DNA of 64,000 nucleotides from positions 47,774-111,773 of the forward strand of contig JAGLUW010000004.1 of assembly GCA_023134145.1 (NCBI GenBank), written 5' to 3'. The notes beneath the pieces were generated by a model, which saw only the letters and a list, made by a program, of their open reading frames with translations, made no database searches and was not told the DNA's origin. The first letter of the stretch is position 1; the number at the start of each line of letters is the position of its first letter. Position numbers and translations under genes: made by a program. The DNA comes from Sulfuriflexus sp. (lineage in GTDB: Bacteria; Pseudomonadota; Gammaproteobacteria; AKS1). Of the stretch, positions 1 to 9,395 are shown piece after piece.

Positions 1-306
1 AAACTGCTGGATATTTCCTTCTTCCTGCATATCCAAGGTCAGTATGCCGATGTTGTCACGCGCTTCGCAGCGTTGTTCTTCCATAAAACTGATGCCATCA
101 GTGATGTCTTCCAGACGATTGCAAATCCCTTCTTCTACTTCACTAGGGCTGGCGCCAGGGTAGGGCACAGTTACCTTTACTTTGTTGGTATCTATTTCTG
201 GAAAACTCTCTTTATTAAGAGTGGGTAATACAAGCATCCCAGCCATCAGAATGATAAACATCAAAATATTGGCGGCAGTTTGGTGGCTGGCGAAGTAGCG
301 GATCAT
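1..306 (-). CDS. RND-family efflux transporter, N-terminal part (cut by window edge)
   Basis: Only the first 102 codons are inside the window; the frame is open to the edge. The protein starts MIRYFASHQTAANILMF, a short cytoplasmic lead into transmembrane helix 1. It continues into a periplasmic stretch with the family pattern FPEIDTNKVKVTVPYPGASP followed by EVEEGICNRLED. This matches the start of AcrB/MexB-type proton-driven pumps, which work with a periplasmic adaptor and an outer-membrane channel. The adaptor gene lies immediately upstream on the same strand with 2 bases between its stop and this ATG, so the two are almost certainly one operon. The substrate cannot be predicted. Confidence 0.9.
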   Translation of the reverse strand, partial: MIRYFASHQTAANILMFIILMAGMLVLPTLNKESFPEIDTNKVKVTVPYPGASPSEVEEGICNRLEDITDGISFMEEQRCEARDNIGILTLDMQEEGNIQQF

Positions 307-308
307 GA

Positions 309-1667
309 TTATTTTATTCCACTAGCGCGCTTGGCTAATGCTTTTTCATAATCAATGGCCTGTATAGGCGTTAGCGGCATGTCTTCGATCACAGGAATTA
401 AATCATTAATGATGATTTGGTCGCCTTCTTCAATACCGCTGCGCACGATAACCAGATCATCTTGTTGTTGCTGAATATTAACGGTTTTGATGACTAAGCG
501 ATTATCTTTACTGACAACATAAACACGGCCGTAGTGTATCGCCTTGCGAGGAATAACAATGGCCTTGTATTTTGGTGCATAGAGTTCCACTGCCATAAAC
601 ATACCTTTTAACAGTGGCGGCCTGCGGCCAGGAATTATTTTTTCATAGGGCCGATCTATGCCAACAACAATACCAATGGTACGGCGAACAGGATCAATAG
701 ATTCACTGAAGCGTAAAACCCGAGCATTCCATATTGCATCAGGCATATCTCCGACGAGTTTTACTCGTGCGGATAAATTTAGATTAGCGAGTACATCCCG
801 AGTAATACCAACGGCAGGTCGATCAAAGTTTTTATTGTCTAAGTGACCAACCAGAGAACGCATATGAAGAATAGGTAGTTGTGCGTTGATCTCTACACCG
901 TTAATGTCGAGTGCCTCAAACAAGCTTGACCCTACATTAACGAATTGTCCTTTATCAACAGATACCTTACCGATGCGTGCGCTGAAAGGCAGGGTGATTT
1001 CTGTTCGACCTAGATTGGTTTTTTGTCCCTTGACCTGTTCTTCTGCACGAGTAATTTGAGCTTGTACAGTATCTTTGCGGCTGGCATAGGTATTCAGTTG
1101 CCCTTGTAACTCTGATACTTGTTGGCGGAGTTGAATCACCTTTTGTTCTTCGGCGTCTAATGTTGAGCGTGCAATCAATTTACGATCCCAGATACTGCGA
1201 ATCCGCTCTAGTTCTTTTTCGCCTACTTGTAGATTTTTCTTTGCCAGCGCAAGAGAGCGGAGTGTTGTTTGTTTTTCGACGTCCAATTGTTTGAGTGAGG
1301 ATTTACTCGCAGCCAGATCAGCCTGGGTTTGTTTCAGGCTGACTTCATAATCTTGAGAATCAATACGTATCACTATCGTATTGGCACTTATACTGTTGCC
1401 TTGTTTTAGATCGGGATGAATATAACTGATCTTGCCACGAACCTCGGCCAGTGTTTGTAGAGTGACTGTCGGCTCGACATTGCCATAGGCAGTGACCTTT
1501 GCACTAAAAGGAATGCGCCGTGCTGTAATGGTGTCGACACTTTTGCTGGGCATTTCCGTACCAGCATGTTGTAAGGGGGTACGACTACTGATAAGCATTA
1601 TCGCAATCAGTATCCCAAGACCAATAGCGATAAATAGTATATAGGGTTTTTGTAGGTGTTTTATCAT
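309..1667 (-). CDS. RND efflux periplasmic adaptor (HlyD/MFP family)
   Basis: 452 residues. An N-terminal membrane anchor or uncleaved signal (about residues 9-26) is followed by a barrel-sandwich half-motif, a long coiled-coil hairpin (about 100-215, rich in Gln, Lys and Glu), the second lipoyl half and beta-barrel domains. This is the order of membrane fusion proteins that bridge RND pumps to outer-membrane channels. It is the upstream member of an operon with the RND pump, 2 bases apart. No outer-membrane factor gene is visible, so it may lie outside the window or be shared. Family assignment is secure; cargo is unknown. Confidence 0.9.
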   Translation of the reverse strand: MIKHLQKPYILFIAIGLGILIAIMLISSRTPLQHAGTEMPSKSVDTITARRIPFSAKVTAYGNVEPTVTLQTLAEVRGKISYIHPDLKQGNSISANTIVIRIDSQDYEVSLKQTQADLAASKSSLKQLDVEKQTTLRSLALAKKNLQVGEKELERIRSIWDRKLIARSTLDAEEQKVIQLRQQVSELQGQLNTYASRKDTVQAQITRAEEQVKGQKTNLGRTEITLPFSARIGKVSVDKGQFVNVGSSLFEALDINGVEINAQLPILHMRSLVGHLDNKNFDRPAVGITRDVLANLNLSARVKLVGDMPDAIWNARVLRFSESIDPVRRTIGIVVGIDRPYEKIIPGRRPPLLKGMFMAVELYAPKYKAIVIPRKAIHYGRVYVVSKDNRLVIKTVNIQQQQDDLVIVRSGIEEGDQIIINDLIPVIEDMPLTPIQAIDYEKALAKRASGIK

Positions 1668-1794
1668 AGCGGAACCACGTCATAGGTAATGATGCTTCAA
1701 TCAATAGAATGTAACACAGGTATTAATTAAGCGAACACTTATATAGACGGATGAGAATGATTGTGATTCTTGATTATTATTTATGTGTGAGCAA

Positions 1795-1829
1795 TAAAAA
1801 GGCCCATCACGAAGATGGGCCTTTTGTTA
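1795..1829. terminator. Bidirectional rho-independent terminator
   Basis: The arms GGCCCATC (1801-1808) and GATGGGCC (1813-1820) are perfect inverted repeats around a 4-base loop. An A-run lies on the left and a T-run on the right, so it can act on either strand. It sits about 20 bases after the stop of the minus-strand protease gene and most likely ends that transcript. Confidence 0.85.
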
Positions 1830-1846
1830 TAGAAAAGATTCTCATA

Positions 1847-3976
1847 TTACTTCTTAGGCCCTCCTTTCTTAGTGCTTCCTCCATCAGTCGTTTTACCACC
1901 GCCACCACCTTTGGTGCTGCCATTGATGGTAATTGTTACGGTTACTGCAGTAGAATTTTCAGCGCCATCATTGGCAACGTAACTGAACGTATCAGTACCA
2001 GTGAAGCGTTTCTTAGGTGTATAGGTGAAGCCACCTGTATTGGCATCGTAGCTAACCGAACCGGTACTTGGTGCGCTTGTCACATTGTAGTTTAGTGCAT
2101 CACCATCTGCATCGCTGGCGCTGAAGCTGCTGCTTACAGGTGTGTTCTTTTCAGTAACTAAACTGAGTGCTGATGCAACAGGAGCTGTGTTTACTACTGG
2201 GTCAGTGGCAATAGGCTCTTCAGGTGCAACAGGTTCTTCAGGAATAACTTCTTCCGGTACAACAACCGTCACAGTGATTGTTGCATTGCTGCTTAGCTTA
2301 ACGTCATCAGTGGCAGTAAAGCGAAAGCTCAAGCTTGCATTCTCAGTACCTGATATGAAACTAGCCGTCGTAGAGTCAGCGCCATTTAGTGCAACAGCGG
2401 TACCGGCAACTTGTGTCCACTGTTGTGCTGTTAAAGAACCATCATCACTTGCTTGAGCTACAAGTATGACTGTTTCGCTGGGGCCAACAGTAATGTCGGC
2501 ATCAACACTGACGACAGGTGATGTTGAAACGGCATTGACACCGCGACTTGCATCAGCAATACCATCACCACAAAGTGCGGTGGTGCAACTTGAACCAGCA
2601 GGGAAAGAGCGTGCGGATGAAAGTAGTTTATTACTCAACGTTGAAGGTGATAAGAACTGACCTGTTTTTGCATGGTTAGCAGAAATCATTAATGAAACTA
2701 CACCGGCAATATGTGGTGCGGCCATACTTGTTCCTTGATAAAAGGCAAATACATTATCACCTGTTGCGTAAGTTGAACCTGAATCTAAGGTGGAAAGAAT
2801 GCCATCTGGGTTCAAAGGTGATTCACCACCAGGGGCTGAAATTTCAACCGTGCTGCCGTAGTTACTGTAATAAGTTTTACTTGCTGCGCGATTATTGGCA
2901 GCAACAGAAATAACATTATTACAACCGGCTGGAGTAAAACCGCTCGCATCCATGTTTGAGTTACCTGCGGCAACAACAATACTAGTACCTTGAGCAACAG
3001 CATCGTTGATAGCTAATTGCGTTGCACCTGTTGCGCTACAAACATAACCACCGCCTAAGCTCATATTAATAACTTGTGCAGGAGTAGCATTGTTAGGAAC
3101 ACCGGCAACACTTATACCTGCTGACCAGCGAATTGCATCGGCAATGTCAGAGGTATAGCCGCCACACTTACCTAATACGCGAACAGGTTGGATCTTTGAA
3201 ACCCAGTTTACGCCAGTAACACCATAGCCATTGTTACTTGCCGCGCCGATAGTGCCGGCAACGTGCGTACCATGCCATGAGCTATAAGAAGCAGGAGAGT
3301 CGGCATAACATTCACCGTAGTTAGACCAGTCACCGGCATCAGTTGGATCGTTATCACGGCCATTGCCATCATTGCCAACAAAGGCAGTACTAATAAAATC
3401 GTAACCGGCTACTGTGCGGCCAGCAAGATCGGCATGCGGTAAGATACCTGTGTCGATAACGCTAATAACAACATTGTTACTGCCTGTTGTTACATCCCAT
3501 GCAGCAGGTAGATTGATACCGCCGGGTTCAGAAACGCTGTCGTGATATTGCCAGTGATAGCTATTGTAAAAAGTATCATTAGGGATTTTTAGACTCTGCA
3601 TAACAGCATCGGCTTCAACGCTTTCTACATCAGGGTCATGGCGAAGTCGTTCAAGTAACCCGCGCATGGCTTGTTGGGGAAGACGGTCAGCTAATTTCAA
3701 GACATGAGAGCGGCCAGACATGCTGCGTGCATAAGAAATTTCAATGCCGGCGCGTACTGTTAAGTCTTGTAATTTCTCTTCGCGGCGAGAATTATTTTCA
3801 AGTGCATCATTATCTTTGTTAAAGCGAATAATAATTTGATCTGTTGCAATATCGGCACGCTGCGTCAGTGTGCGGTCATGACCTGAGACAATCGTTTCTG
3901 CCGATAATATAGTGGAAGCAGATAGTAAGGATGCCAATATACTGGCGGTAAAAAGTGTTTTCTTGAAAGCTGACAT
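1847..3976 (-). CDS. Secreted subtilisin-like serine protease (S8) with C-terminal Ig-like domains
   Basis: 709 residues from the ATG at 3976, which has a GGGGA ribosome site. A longer in-frame start at 4135 falls inside the riboswitch and is rejected. Order: signal peptide (1-26, cleavage near LSAETIV), I9-type propeptide (about 45-127), S8 catalytic domain with D175 (VIDTG), H235 (HGTHVAG), oxyanion N339 (AAGNS) and S417 (GTSMAAPH). Two Ig/cadherin-like modules follow (about 530-600 and 625-690), separated by a Pro/Glu linker (VVPEEVIPEEPVAPEEP). The C-terminus is Gly/Lys-rich. All catalytic residues are present, so an active extracellular or surface peptidase is expected. The leader carries a c-di-GMP-I riboswitch, so expression probably follows second-messenger level. 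The natural substrate is unknown. Confidence 0.93.
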   Translation of the reverse strand: MSAFKKTLFTASILASLLSASTILSAETIVSGHDRTLTQRADIATDQIIIRFNKDNDALENNSRREEKLQDLTVRAGIEISYARSMSGRSHVLKLADRLPQQAMRGLLERLRHDPDVESVEADAVMQSLKIPNDTFYNSYHWQYHDSVSEPGGINLPAAWDVTTGSNNVVISVIDTGILPHADLAGRTVAGYDFISTAFVGNDGNGRDNDPTDAGDWSNYGECYADSPASYSSWHGTHVAGTIGAASNNGYGVTGVNWVSKIQPVRVLGKCGGYTSDIADAIRWSAGISVAGVPNNATPAQVINMSLGGGYVCSATGATQLAINDAVAQGTSIVVAAGNSNMDASGFTPAGCNNVISVAANNRAASKTYYSNYGSTVEISAPGGESPLNPDGILSTLDSGSTYATGDNVFAFYQGTSMAAPHIAGVVSLMISANHAKTGQFLSPSTLSNKLLSSARSFPAGSSCTTALCGDGIADASRGVNAVSTSPVVSVDADITVGPSETVILVAQASDDGSLTAQQWTQVAGTAVALNGADSTTASFISGTENASLSFRFTATDDVKLSSNATITVTVVVPEEVIPEEPVAPEEPIATDPVVNTAPVASALSLVTEKNTPVSSSFSASDADGDALNYNVTSAPSTGSVSYDANTGGFTYTPKKRFTGTDTFSYVANDGAENSTAVTVTITINGSTKGGGGGKTTDGGSTKKGGPKK

Positions 3977-4041
3977 AGTTGTTCCCCATCCAATAGCGCG
4001 ATGTCTGGGGCTGTGCAAGGTCAAGAGGATTATCAGCTGGG

Positions 4042-4067
4042 CACACGCGAAATAGAATTCACGTGTG
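4042..4067 (-). promoter_or_regulatory. Hairpin between riboswitch aptamer and protease start
   Basis: The arms CACACG (4042-4047) and CGTGTG (4062-4067) pair around a 14-base A/T-rich loop, just 3' of the riboswitch aptamer in the transcript. No U-run follows, so it is not an obvious intrinsic terminator. It may be part of the expression platform that links the aptamer to translation or Rho access. This role is inferred from position only. Confidence 0.35.
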
Positions 4068-4069
4068 AA

Positions 4070-4163
4070 GTGCATCTGGTAATCCCGCTGTCGTAGGAAT
4101 TGAATCCCCGTAGACCGGTGACTTTGCGTCTCCACCTTTCGATGGGTTTGCCTTTTTCAGTTC
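4070..4163 (-). promoter_or_regulatory. Cyclic di-GMP-I riboswitch (GEMM-I)
   Basis: Read on the minus strand, the leader holds the GEMM-I hallmarks in order and spacing: GGCAAACCCATC (4141-4152), a GAAA tetraloop closing the first hairpin, ACGCAAAG with the Y-CACCGGTCTA block after it, a second short hairpin, and finally ACAGCGGGATTACC ending at 4078. These correspond to the conserved core, the tetraloop/receptor pair and the ligand pocket of known c-di-GMP-I aptamers. It lies about 100 bases 5' of the subtilase ATG. Outer helix P1 is weak, so boundaries are approximate. The direction of control (on or off) cannot be read. The remaining 4164-4402 is AT-rich and should hold divergent promoters, but I could not assign boxes. 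Confidence 0.9.
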
Positions 4164-4402
4164 ATCGCGTTGTTAACAATAACAGTACGTTAAAATGACT
4201 ATAGAGGGTATTTCGTGAATTACAAACTCCGGATTTGAAGTCTTTTGATATATTTTGTATTTGGTAAATTAATTCAATAACTTATGATGTAAAGTTAAAT
4301 GTTAATATTTGTAAACATAGACGATCTATAAATGCAGGGTAAATTATCACATAATTATTAATGTTATTATCGCTTACTCTATTATTTGGCAATTATTAAA
4401 CA

Positions 4403-4924
4403 ATGAAAGAATCAAACGTCAGCATTGGCTTAATCAATCCTAAGAGCCCTTATAATGTGAGTTCGGTAATGCGAACAGCAGGGAACTTTGTAGTTGATAG
4501 CGTTTTTTATACAGGTAAACGTTACCCGCGTGCCTTAATGCGTAATCCGGGCTTGCCTGATATGCATCGCAAGGTAGGTCAGGCTATCTCGCTCACAGAA
4601 GTGACTTCCATAATCGATGCAGCATCAAACGATATGAAGTTGGTGTGCATAGAGTTCGCTGAAAATGCCATAGCGCTACCTGAGTTTGAACATCCTGATA
4701 ATGTTTTATACATCTTTGGTCCAGAAGACGGCACGATGAGCCAAGAAATTATCGATAGCGCAGATGCGGTTGTATATGTGCCAACCATCAATAGTATGAA
4801 TCTGGCTGCTACCGTTAACGTGGTACTTTATGATCGTTTAGCTAAATCGTCACAAGAGTTTGAAGGTAACGAGTTAATTTTACAGAGTCGAGATATTAAT
4901 AATAGTTTAAAGGTGAAAGAATAA
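4403..4924 (+). CDS. TrmH/SpoU-family RNA methyltransferase
   Basis: 173 residues, a single SPOUT domain without an RNA-binding extension. The three family motifs are visible: NVSSVMRTA near residue 18, LYIFGPEDGTMS near residue 101 and VPTINSMNLAATVNVVLYDRL near residue 125. The last two build the trefoil-knot SAM site. Such short TrmH-like enzymes usually 2'-O-methylate tRNA or rRNA, but the target cannot be told from sequence. It stands alone between the divergent protease and the convergent YgiQ gene. Confidence 0.88.
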   Translation: MKESNVSIGLINPKSPYNVSSVMRTAGNFVVDSVFYTGKRYPRALMRNPGLPDMHRKVGQAISLTEVTSIIDAASNDMKLVCIEFAENAIALPEFEHPDNVLYIFGPEDGTMSQEIIDSADAVVYVPTINSMNLAATVNVVLYDRLAKSSQEFEGNELILQSRDINNSLKVKE

Positions 4925-4947
4925 TTTTCTAGCGGTGAAGAGAACAA

Positions 4948-7209
4948 TTACTTACGGGTCGGTTTCTTTCGTGTCGACTTTTTACGTGTTGTCGCGCGCA
5001 ATTTTTCTGATGGCTTGCCTCGACCTTTCGAGACTGCTTTTTTTGCTACTCGCTTCGTATTAATTTTATTAGTTTCTTTTCTCTTCGTTTTTTTCTTGCT
5101 GCCATGCTTGTCTTGAGCCGTTTGTTTCTTTTCAGCGGCATAGCCGCGAGCACCTTCAGGACGACCGCCAGTACCGGCTGGTTGCCAACTAGGCACAAGT
5201 TGTTTCTTACCATTACCAATTAAATCAGTACGTCCCATTCGTTTTAAGGCGGCACGTAACATCGGCCAATTTTCTGCATCATGGTAGCGCAAGAAGGCCT
5301 TGTGTAGACGGCGACGTTTATCACCGCGTACAACGCTGACACGTTCTGAGTTTCTATCAACCTTCTTTAAAGGATTCTTTGCGGTGTGATACATCGCAGA
5401 GGCAATTGCCAGTGGCGTAGGTAGAAAGGCTTGCACTTGATCCGGTCGGAAATCATTTTCCTTTAACCATAGCGCTAAATTCAACATGTCTTCATCAGTC
5501 GTGCCGGGGTGGGCCGAGATAAAGTAAGGAATTAAATACTGTTCTTTACCCGCTTGTTTTGAAAACTTCTCAAACATTTCCTTGAACTTGTTATAGCTAC
5601 CAATGCCCGGTTTCATCATCTTGCTTAATGGGCCTTGTTCAGTATGTTCAGGTGCTATTTTTAGGTAACCGCCAACATGATGTTGCACTAACTCTTTTAC
5701 ATACTCCGGATCTTGCACAGCAAGATCGTAACGTAAGCCCGAAGCAATAAAGATCTTCTTAATGCCTTTGAGTTTACGAGCACGACGATAGAGATGAATT
5801 AACGGTTTGTGATTGGTATCAAGGTTTTTACATATTCCGGGGTATACACAAGACAAGCGACGGCAGGCTGATTCGATTTTTTCACTTTTACAAGCTAAGC
5901 GATACATGTTCGCGGTTGGCCCACCTAAATCAGATATGTTGCCGGTAAAACCGGGTGTGGTATCGCGAATCGTTTCTATCTCATGAATAATAGAATCTTC
6001 GGAACGGCTTTGAATAATACGACCTTCATGTTCAGTAATAGAACAGAAGGTACAACCACCAAAACACCCGCGCATAATATTAATAGAGAAACGGATCATC
6101 TCCCATGCTGGCAATTTCGCTTTGCCATAAGCAGGGTGAGGCATGCGGGTGTATGGAAATTCAAATAGCTGATCCATTTCCTCGGTAGACAGTGGAATAG
6201 GTGGTGGGTTTAACCAAACCGTACGTTGGCCATGCACTTGTATGAGTGCGCGAGCATTGCCTGGGTTGGTTTCCATATGAAACACCCGTGAGGCATGTGC
6301 GTAGAGTACCTTGTCGCAGGCAACTTGTTCAAAAGACGGTAAGCGTAAAACAGTTTTGTCACGGTTAAGTTTTACACGACGTGTATCAAGTTCCACAACA
6401 ACTTTATCGGTGCTTTCGGTTTTGCTTTCGGCGCTAGCTTGTTCGCAATCTGGTTTTTCAGCATAAGGGTCAGGGTGCTGTTCAATCTTGCCTGGCTTAT
6501 CTACATCCGTGGAGTTCACAATAGCCCAATCACTGGGTACTGTTTTACTCATGTAGGCTGTGCCGCGAACATCAGTAATTTCACTAATTGCTTCGCCGTT
6601 AGCAAGACGGTGAGCAACTTCGGTAATAGCACGTTCGGCATTACCATAAATAAGCAGATCGGCTTTTGAATCGGGCAGAATAGATTTACGCACTTTGCCA
6701 GACCAATGGTCATAGTGTGCAATACGCCGCAAGCTTGCTTCAATACCACCAATAATGACTGGTACACCTTTATAAGCCTCGCGTACGCGTTGGCTATAAA
6801 CCATCACTGAACGATCAGGACGTTTACCCGCTTCACCATTGGGAGTATAAGAATCGTTATGGCGCAAACGTCGATCGGCGGTATAACGATTTACCATTGA
6901 ATCCATGTTGCCAGCGGTAACACCAAAAAACAGATTAGGCTTACCTAATTCCATAAAGGCATTTTTATCCTGCCAATTTGGTTGAGAAATAATACCGACT
7001 CGAAAACCTTGTGATTCTAGTAAACGACCAATCATCGCCATACCAAAGCTAGGATGATCGACATAGGCATCGCCAGTTACGAGGATGATGTCGCAACTAT
7101 CCCAGCCAAGCTCATCCATCTCTGCACGTGACATGGGCAATACCGGTGCGATACCGAAGCGCTTGGCCCAGTACTGACGATGAGAAAATAGGTTGGTGGC
7201 TTTGTGCAT
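4948..7209 (-). CDS. YgiQ-family radical SAM protein
   Basis: 753 residues, usual for YgiQ. The radical SAM cluster motif is [10 protein letters not shown] near residue 385, preceded by an N-terminal cobalamin-binding-like region. The YgiQ signature stretches [16 protein letters not shown] and [15 protein letters not shown] are clear. The reaction of YgiQ is not established. The last 60 or so residues are a very basic Lys/Arg tail ([21 protein letters not shown]). It is single-gene, convergent with the methyltransferase, and has only a weak ribosome site before the ATG at 7209. Confidence 0.92.
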   Translation of the reverse strand: MHKATNLFSHRQYWAKRFGIAPVLPMSRAEMDELGWDSCDIILVTGDAYVDHPSFGMAMIGRLLESQGFRVGIISQPNWQDKNAFMELGKPNLFFGVTAGNMDSMVNRYTADRRLRHNDSYTPNGEAGKRPDRSVMVYSQRVREAYKGVPVIIGGIEASLRRIAHYDHWSGKVRKSILPDSKADLLIYGNAERAITEVAHRLANGEAISEITDVRGTAYMSKTVPSDWAIVNSTDVDKPGKIEQHPDPYAEKPDCEQASAESKTESTDKVVVELDTRRVKLNRDKTVLRLPSFEQVACDKVLYAHASRVFHMETNPGNARALIQVHGQRTVWLNPPPIPLSTEEMDQLFEFPYTRMPHPAYGKAKLPAWEMIRFSINIMRGCFGGCTFCSITEHEGRIIQSRSEDSIIHEIETIRDTTPGFTGNISDLGGPTANMYRLACKSEKIESACRRLSCVYPGICKNLDTNHKPLIHLYRRARKLKGIKKIFIASGLRYDLAVQDPEYVKELVQHHVGGYLKIAPEHTEQGPLSKMMKPGIGSYNKFKEMFEKFSKQAGKEQYLIPYFISAHPGTTDEDMLNLALWLKENDFRPDQVQAFLPTPLAIASAMYHTAKNPLKKVDRNSERVSVVRGDKRRRLHKAFLRYHDAENWPMLRAALKRMGRTDLIGNGKKQLVPSWQPAGTGGRPEGARGYAAEKKQTAQDKHGSKKKTKRKETNKINTKRVAKKAVSKGRGKPSEKLRATTRKKSTRKKPTRK

Positions 7210-7292
7210 AATCGAAATGTCTTACAAAGTAAGGTGTATTACCCGAGTAAATTACTCGAGCAATTATAGCGCAGTTAGGCTTGTTTGCGGGG

Positions 7293-7661
7293 CTAACTAC
7301 CCCTTTTAATTTTCAGTGCCAAAAGTAGATAGAGACTCAGATTTACAATGATGACAAGGCTGCCGAGTAGAATTTGTATGTCGTAGTTGAGTTTAGCAGG
7401 GTAGATTAGGGGTAGTAGGTAGTGTTCTATGAAACCGGAATTATAGCTTGCTTCACCTGCTGTTTGGCGAAGGCTGTTTTCCCATGGCGTTAGTGGGCAT
7501 ATCCAGTGGTTAAATTCGATGAGTATTCCCCAAAATACGGTTGGAAGATGCAAGTAAATCAGCCAGCGCCACTTCATAACAAGCAGCGCGCCAAGCACAA
7601 CAAAAAGGATAAACAATAAATGCACAATTAGAAGTGCATCAGCGGCAAGTGAATAAAACAT
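7293..7661 (-). CDS. DUF2784 membrane protein
   Basis: 122 residues with three to four hydrophobic helices (about 5-30, 35-47, 72-85 and 95-115). The recognisable DUF2784 pattern is a short N-terminal helix, a WRW-LHLP-FWG-LIEF stretch and CPLTPWEN in the loop. Function is unknown; it is an inner-membrane protein. It is not obviously in an operon with ygiQ: 83 bases separate the two. Confidence 0.8.
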   Translation of the reverse strand: MFYSLAADALLIVHLLFILFVVLGALLVMKWRWLIYLHLPTVFWGILIEFNHWICPLTPWENSLRQTAGEASYNSGFIEHYLLPLIYPAKLNYDIQILLGSLVIIVNLSLYLLLALKIKRGS

Positions 7662-7738
7662 AAGCTACTTATACCAGTCAAAATATGTAAATATCAACAT
7701 ATTGAGGTTATTAACTAACAAAAATTTAAGGTGTTCAG

Positions 7739-7984
7739 ATGGCTTATACCCAAGAAAATATTACAGAATTAGATTTATTGATGCTTTACGATTTATCAAA
7801 TACACAAAAAGGTATTAAAATTCATAAAACAGCTGACGCAGAGAAGATAGCAGCAGCAAAGCGTTTATTTAAAAAAGGGTTTATTTCTCAGGTTGATGGC
7901 GGCTATTTAACGACCTTAGGTAGTGAAGCAGCCGAACAAGCACAATCGCTTTTTACTATGTTGAATGCACATAGTGGCGAGTAG
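7739..7984 (+). CDS. TIGR02647 family small protein
   Basis: 81 residues beginning MAYTQENITELDLLMLYDL with LTTLGSEAAEQAQ near the end, a pattern known from a small gammaproteobacterial family. It is probably a winged-helix-like cytoplasmic protein. It has no known function. Preceded by AAGGTG 6 bases before the ATG, a good ribosome site. Confidence 0.82.
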   Translation: MAYTQENITELDLLMLYDLSNTQKGIKIHKTADAEKIAAAKRLFKKGFISQVDGGYLTTLGSEAAEQAQSLFTMLNAHSGE

Positions 7985-7991
7985 CTTGCAG

Positions 7992-8651
7992 TTAACTGAG
8001 ACCAGTTAAGGTCAGGATAAGTCTCATAACGGTATTAATGATTGGCCCGATAACCTTCCAAAGAATGCCGCTGAATATTAAAGCAATTAAAATGAACATG
8101 CCATAGGGTTCGATCCGACTGACTGCATAGGCCATTTTAGGTGGTAATAGACTCGTGAGGATTCGGCCGCCATCGGTGGGGGGAATCGGTATGAGGTTGA
8201 ACACCATTAATACAGTGTTAATTAAGATTCCGAATAATCCCATGTAACCGAGCGGCTCGCTGATTAACTCCATGCTATTCGGCAGTAGGTTGGCGAACTT
8301 CATTACCAATCCCCAGGCAATCGCCATGAGTAAATTAGAACCAGGGCCAGCGATAGCAACTAGCGCAATATCGCGTTTTGGTTTTTTAAGATTACGCCAA
8401 TTAATAGGAACTGGCTTGGCCCAACCAAAGGCAAAACCAACCGTATAAATAAGTATGGCAGGGACTAGGATAGTGCCAATAGGGTCAATGTGCTTGATTG
8501 GATTAAGAGTAAGACGACCCATCATATAAGCCGTACTATCGCCAAGACGGTAGGCCACCCAGCCATGCGCAACCTCATGCACGACGATGGCAAACAAGGT
8601 CGGCAGGATGGCGATGGCCAGTAACTGGTAGGTGCTGAGTTCGGAAAACAT
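7992..8651 (-). CDS. Site-2-type membrane metalloprotease (M50 family)
   Basis: 219 residues, five to six membrane helices. The zinc motif HEVAH is at 25-29 and the third ligand is D160 in NLIPIPPTDGG. There is no PDZ domain, so this is the short minimal M50 class seen beside housekeeping genes, rather than RseP. The likely role is intramembrane cleavage of a membrane-anchored regulator, but no partner is visible nearby. It converges with the TIGR02647 gene 7 bases away. Confidence 0.88.
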   Translation of the reverse strand: MFSELSTYQLLAIAILPTLFAIVVHEVAHGWVAYRLGDSTAYMMGRLTLNPIKHIDPIGTILVPAILIYTVGFAFGWAKPVPINWRNLKKPKRDIALVAIAGPGSNLLMAIAWGLVMKFANLLPNSMELISEPLGYMGLFGILINTVLMVFNLIPIPPTDGGRILTSLLPPKMAYAVSRIEPYGMFILIALIFSGILWKVIGPIINTVMRLILTLTGLS

Positions 8652-8840
8652 AGTGCGGCGATTATATCAGACTCGAATGGTTTAATACCTTGACAGGCAA
8701 TCATTAAATGATAAAAAACAGGCCAAATTGTAGTCATATTTAAATCACTAAGTGATTTTATTTTCTACCGACCCGCTCACGGAACGAATAAATTAAATGT
8801 GTTCTCATTGAAGGAATGTTGAATTGAATGAGGATATTTT

Positions 8841-9272
8841 ATGTTTAAGCTACGTTTGATTATTCGTAACACCCGAGTATTAATGATGACTGTCAGTCTT
8901 GGCATGATGTCAGGATGGGCAAATGCCGCAGAGATCCTTTGGACGCCAGAGCAAGATGTAGCAGGGTTTATGGTCATGGAACCGAGTATCAATATTGATG
9001 CATTGGTTGACGATGTCGTGACGCTGAAGATTGCGCTTAAGCAGGACGAAAAACGCCTATCTCGTCAGGTAGAGCAAAAACGTATTACAGGCAATGAAAC
9101 GTGGTTGTCCTTCCTGCTACCCGGGGGGATGTTATACGCGGCTTACAAAAAGAATGCTCATACCAATGCGATACGCGAACATAAACTGGTGTCTTCCCAG
9201 CTTCTAGATATTACGGTTGATCTCGTTGCATTGACCACAACAGCTGAACCAATCGTAGTGGCTAAACGCTAA
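8841..9272 (+). CDS. Hypothetical exported protein
   Basis: 143 residues that I do not recognise. The N-terminus (about 1-29, MFKLRLIIRNTRVLMMTVS then ending GWANA) looks like a signal peptide. The mature part has a charged helical middle and one hydrophobic stretch (FLLPGGMLYAAYKK, about 92-105). A GAGGA ribosome site lies 7 bases before the ATG. It stands alone and is followed by a strong terminator. No function is proposed. Confidence 0.65.
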   Translation: MFKLRLIIRNTRVLMMTVSLGMMSGWANAAEILWTPEQDVAGFMVMEPSINIDALVDDVVTLKIALKQDEKRLSRQVEQKRITGNETWLSFLLPGGMLYAAYKKNAHTNAIREHKLVSSQLLDITVDLVALTTTAEPIVVAKR

Positions 9273-9282
9273 CAGGTTGCGA

Positions 9283-9311
9283 AAATGGGTCGGCAACAAG
9301 CCGACCCATTT
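9283..9311 (+). terminator. Rho-independent terminator
   Basis: The 12-base arms AAATGGGTCGGC (9283-9294) and GCCGACCCATTT (9300-9311) are perfectly complementary around AACAA. They lie 11 bases after the stop of the preceding exported-protein gene. The trailing T-run is only ATTTAG, so it is a weaker classical terminator but the stem is very strong. Confidence 0.75.
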
Positions 9312-9395
9312 AGTACGCCATTCTGAAAATATTTTTCACACCAAATCGCTTTATTACAAGTTGCGCTGAGCATTAGAACCAAATACTATTTTTTA

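Noticed and set aside
3977..4135. N-terminal extension of the protease from an ATG at 4135
   Set aside because: It runs through the c-di-GMP riboswitch, lacks a ribosome site and would put 53 residues before a perfect signal peptide.
7992..8009. TTAACTG/CAGTTAA hairpin as terminator
   Set aside because: It is within the last codons of the M50 gene, has no U-tract and is short.
8103..8125. tRNA-like GGTTCGATCC string
   Set aside because: It is inside the site-2 protease gene and no cloverleaf can be drawn around it.
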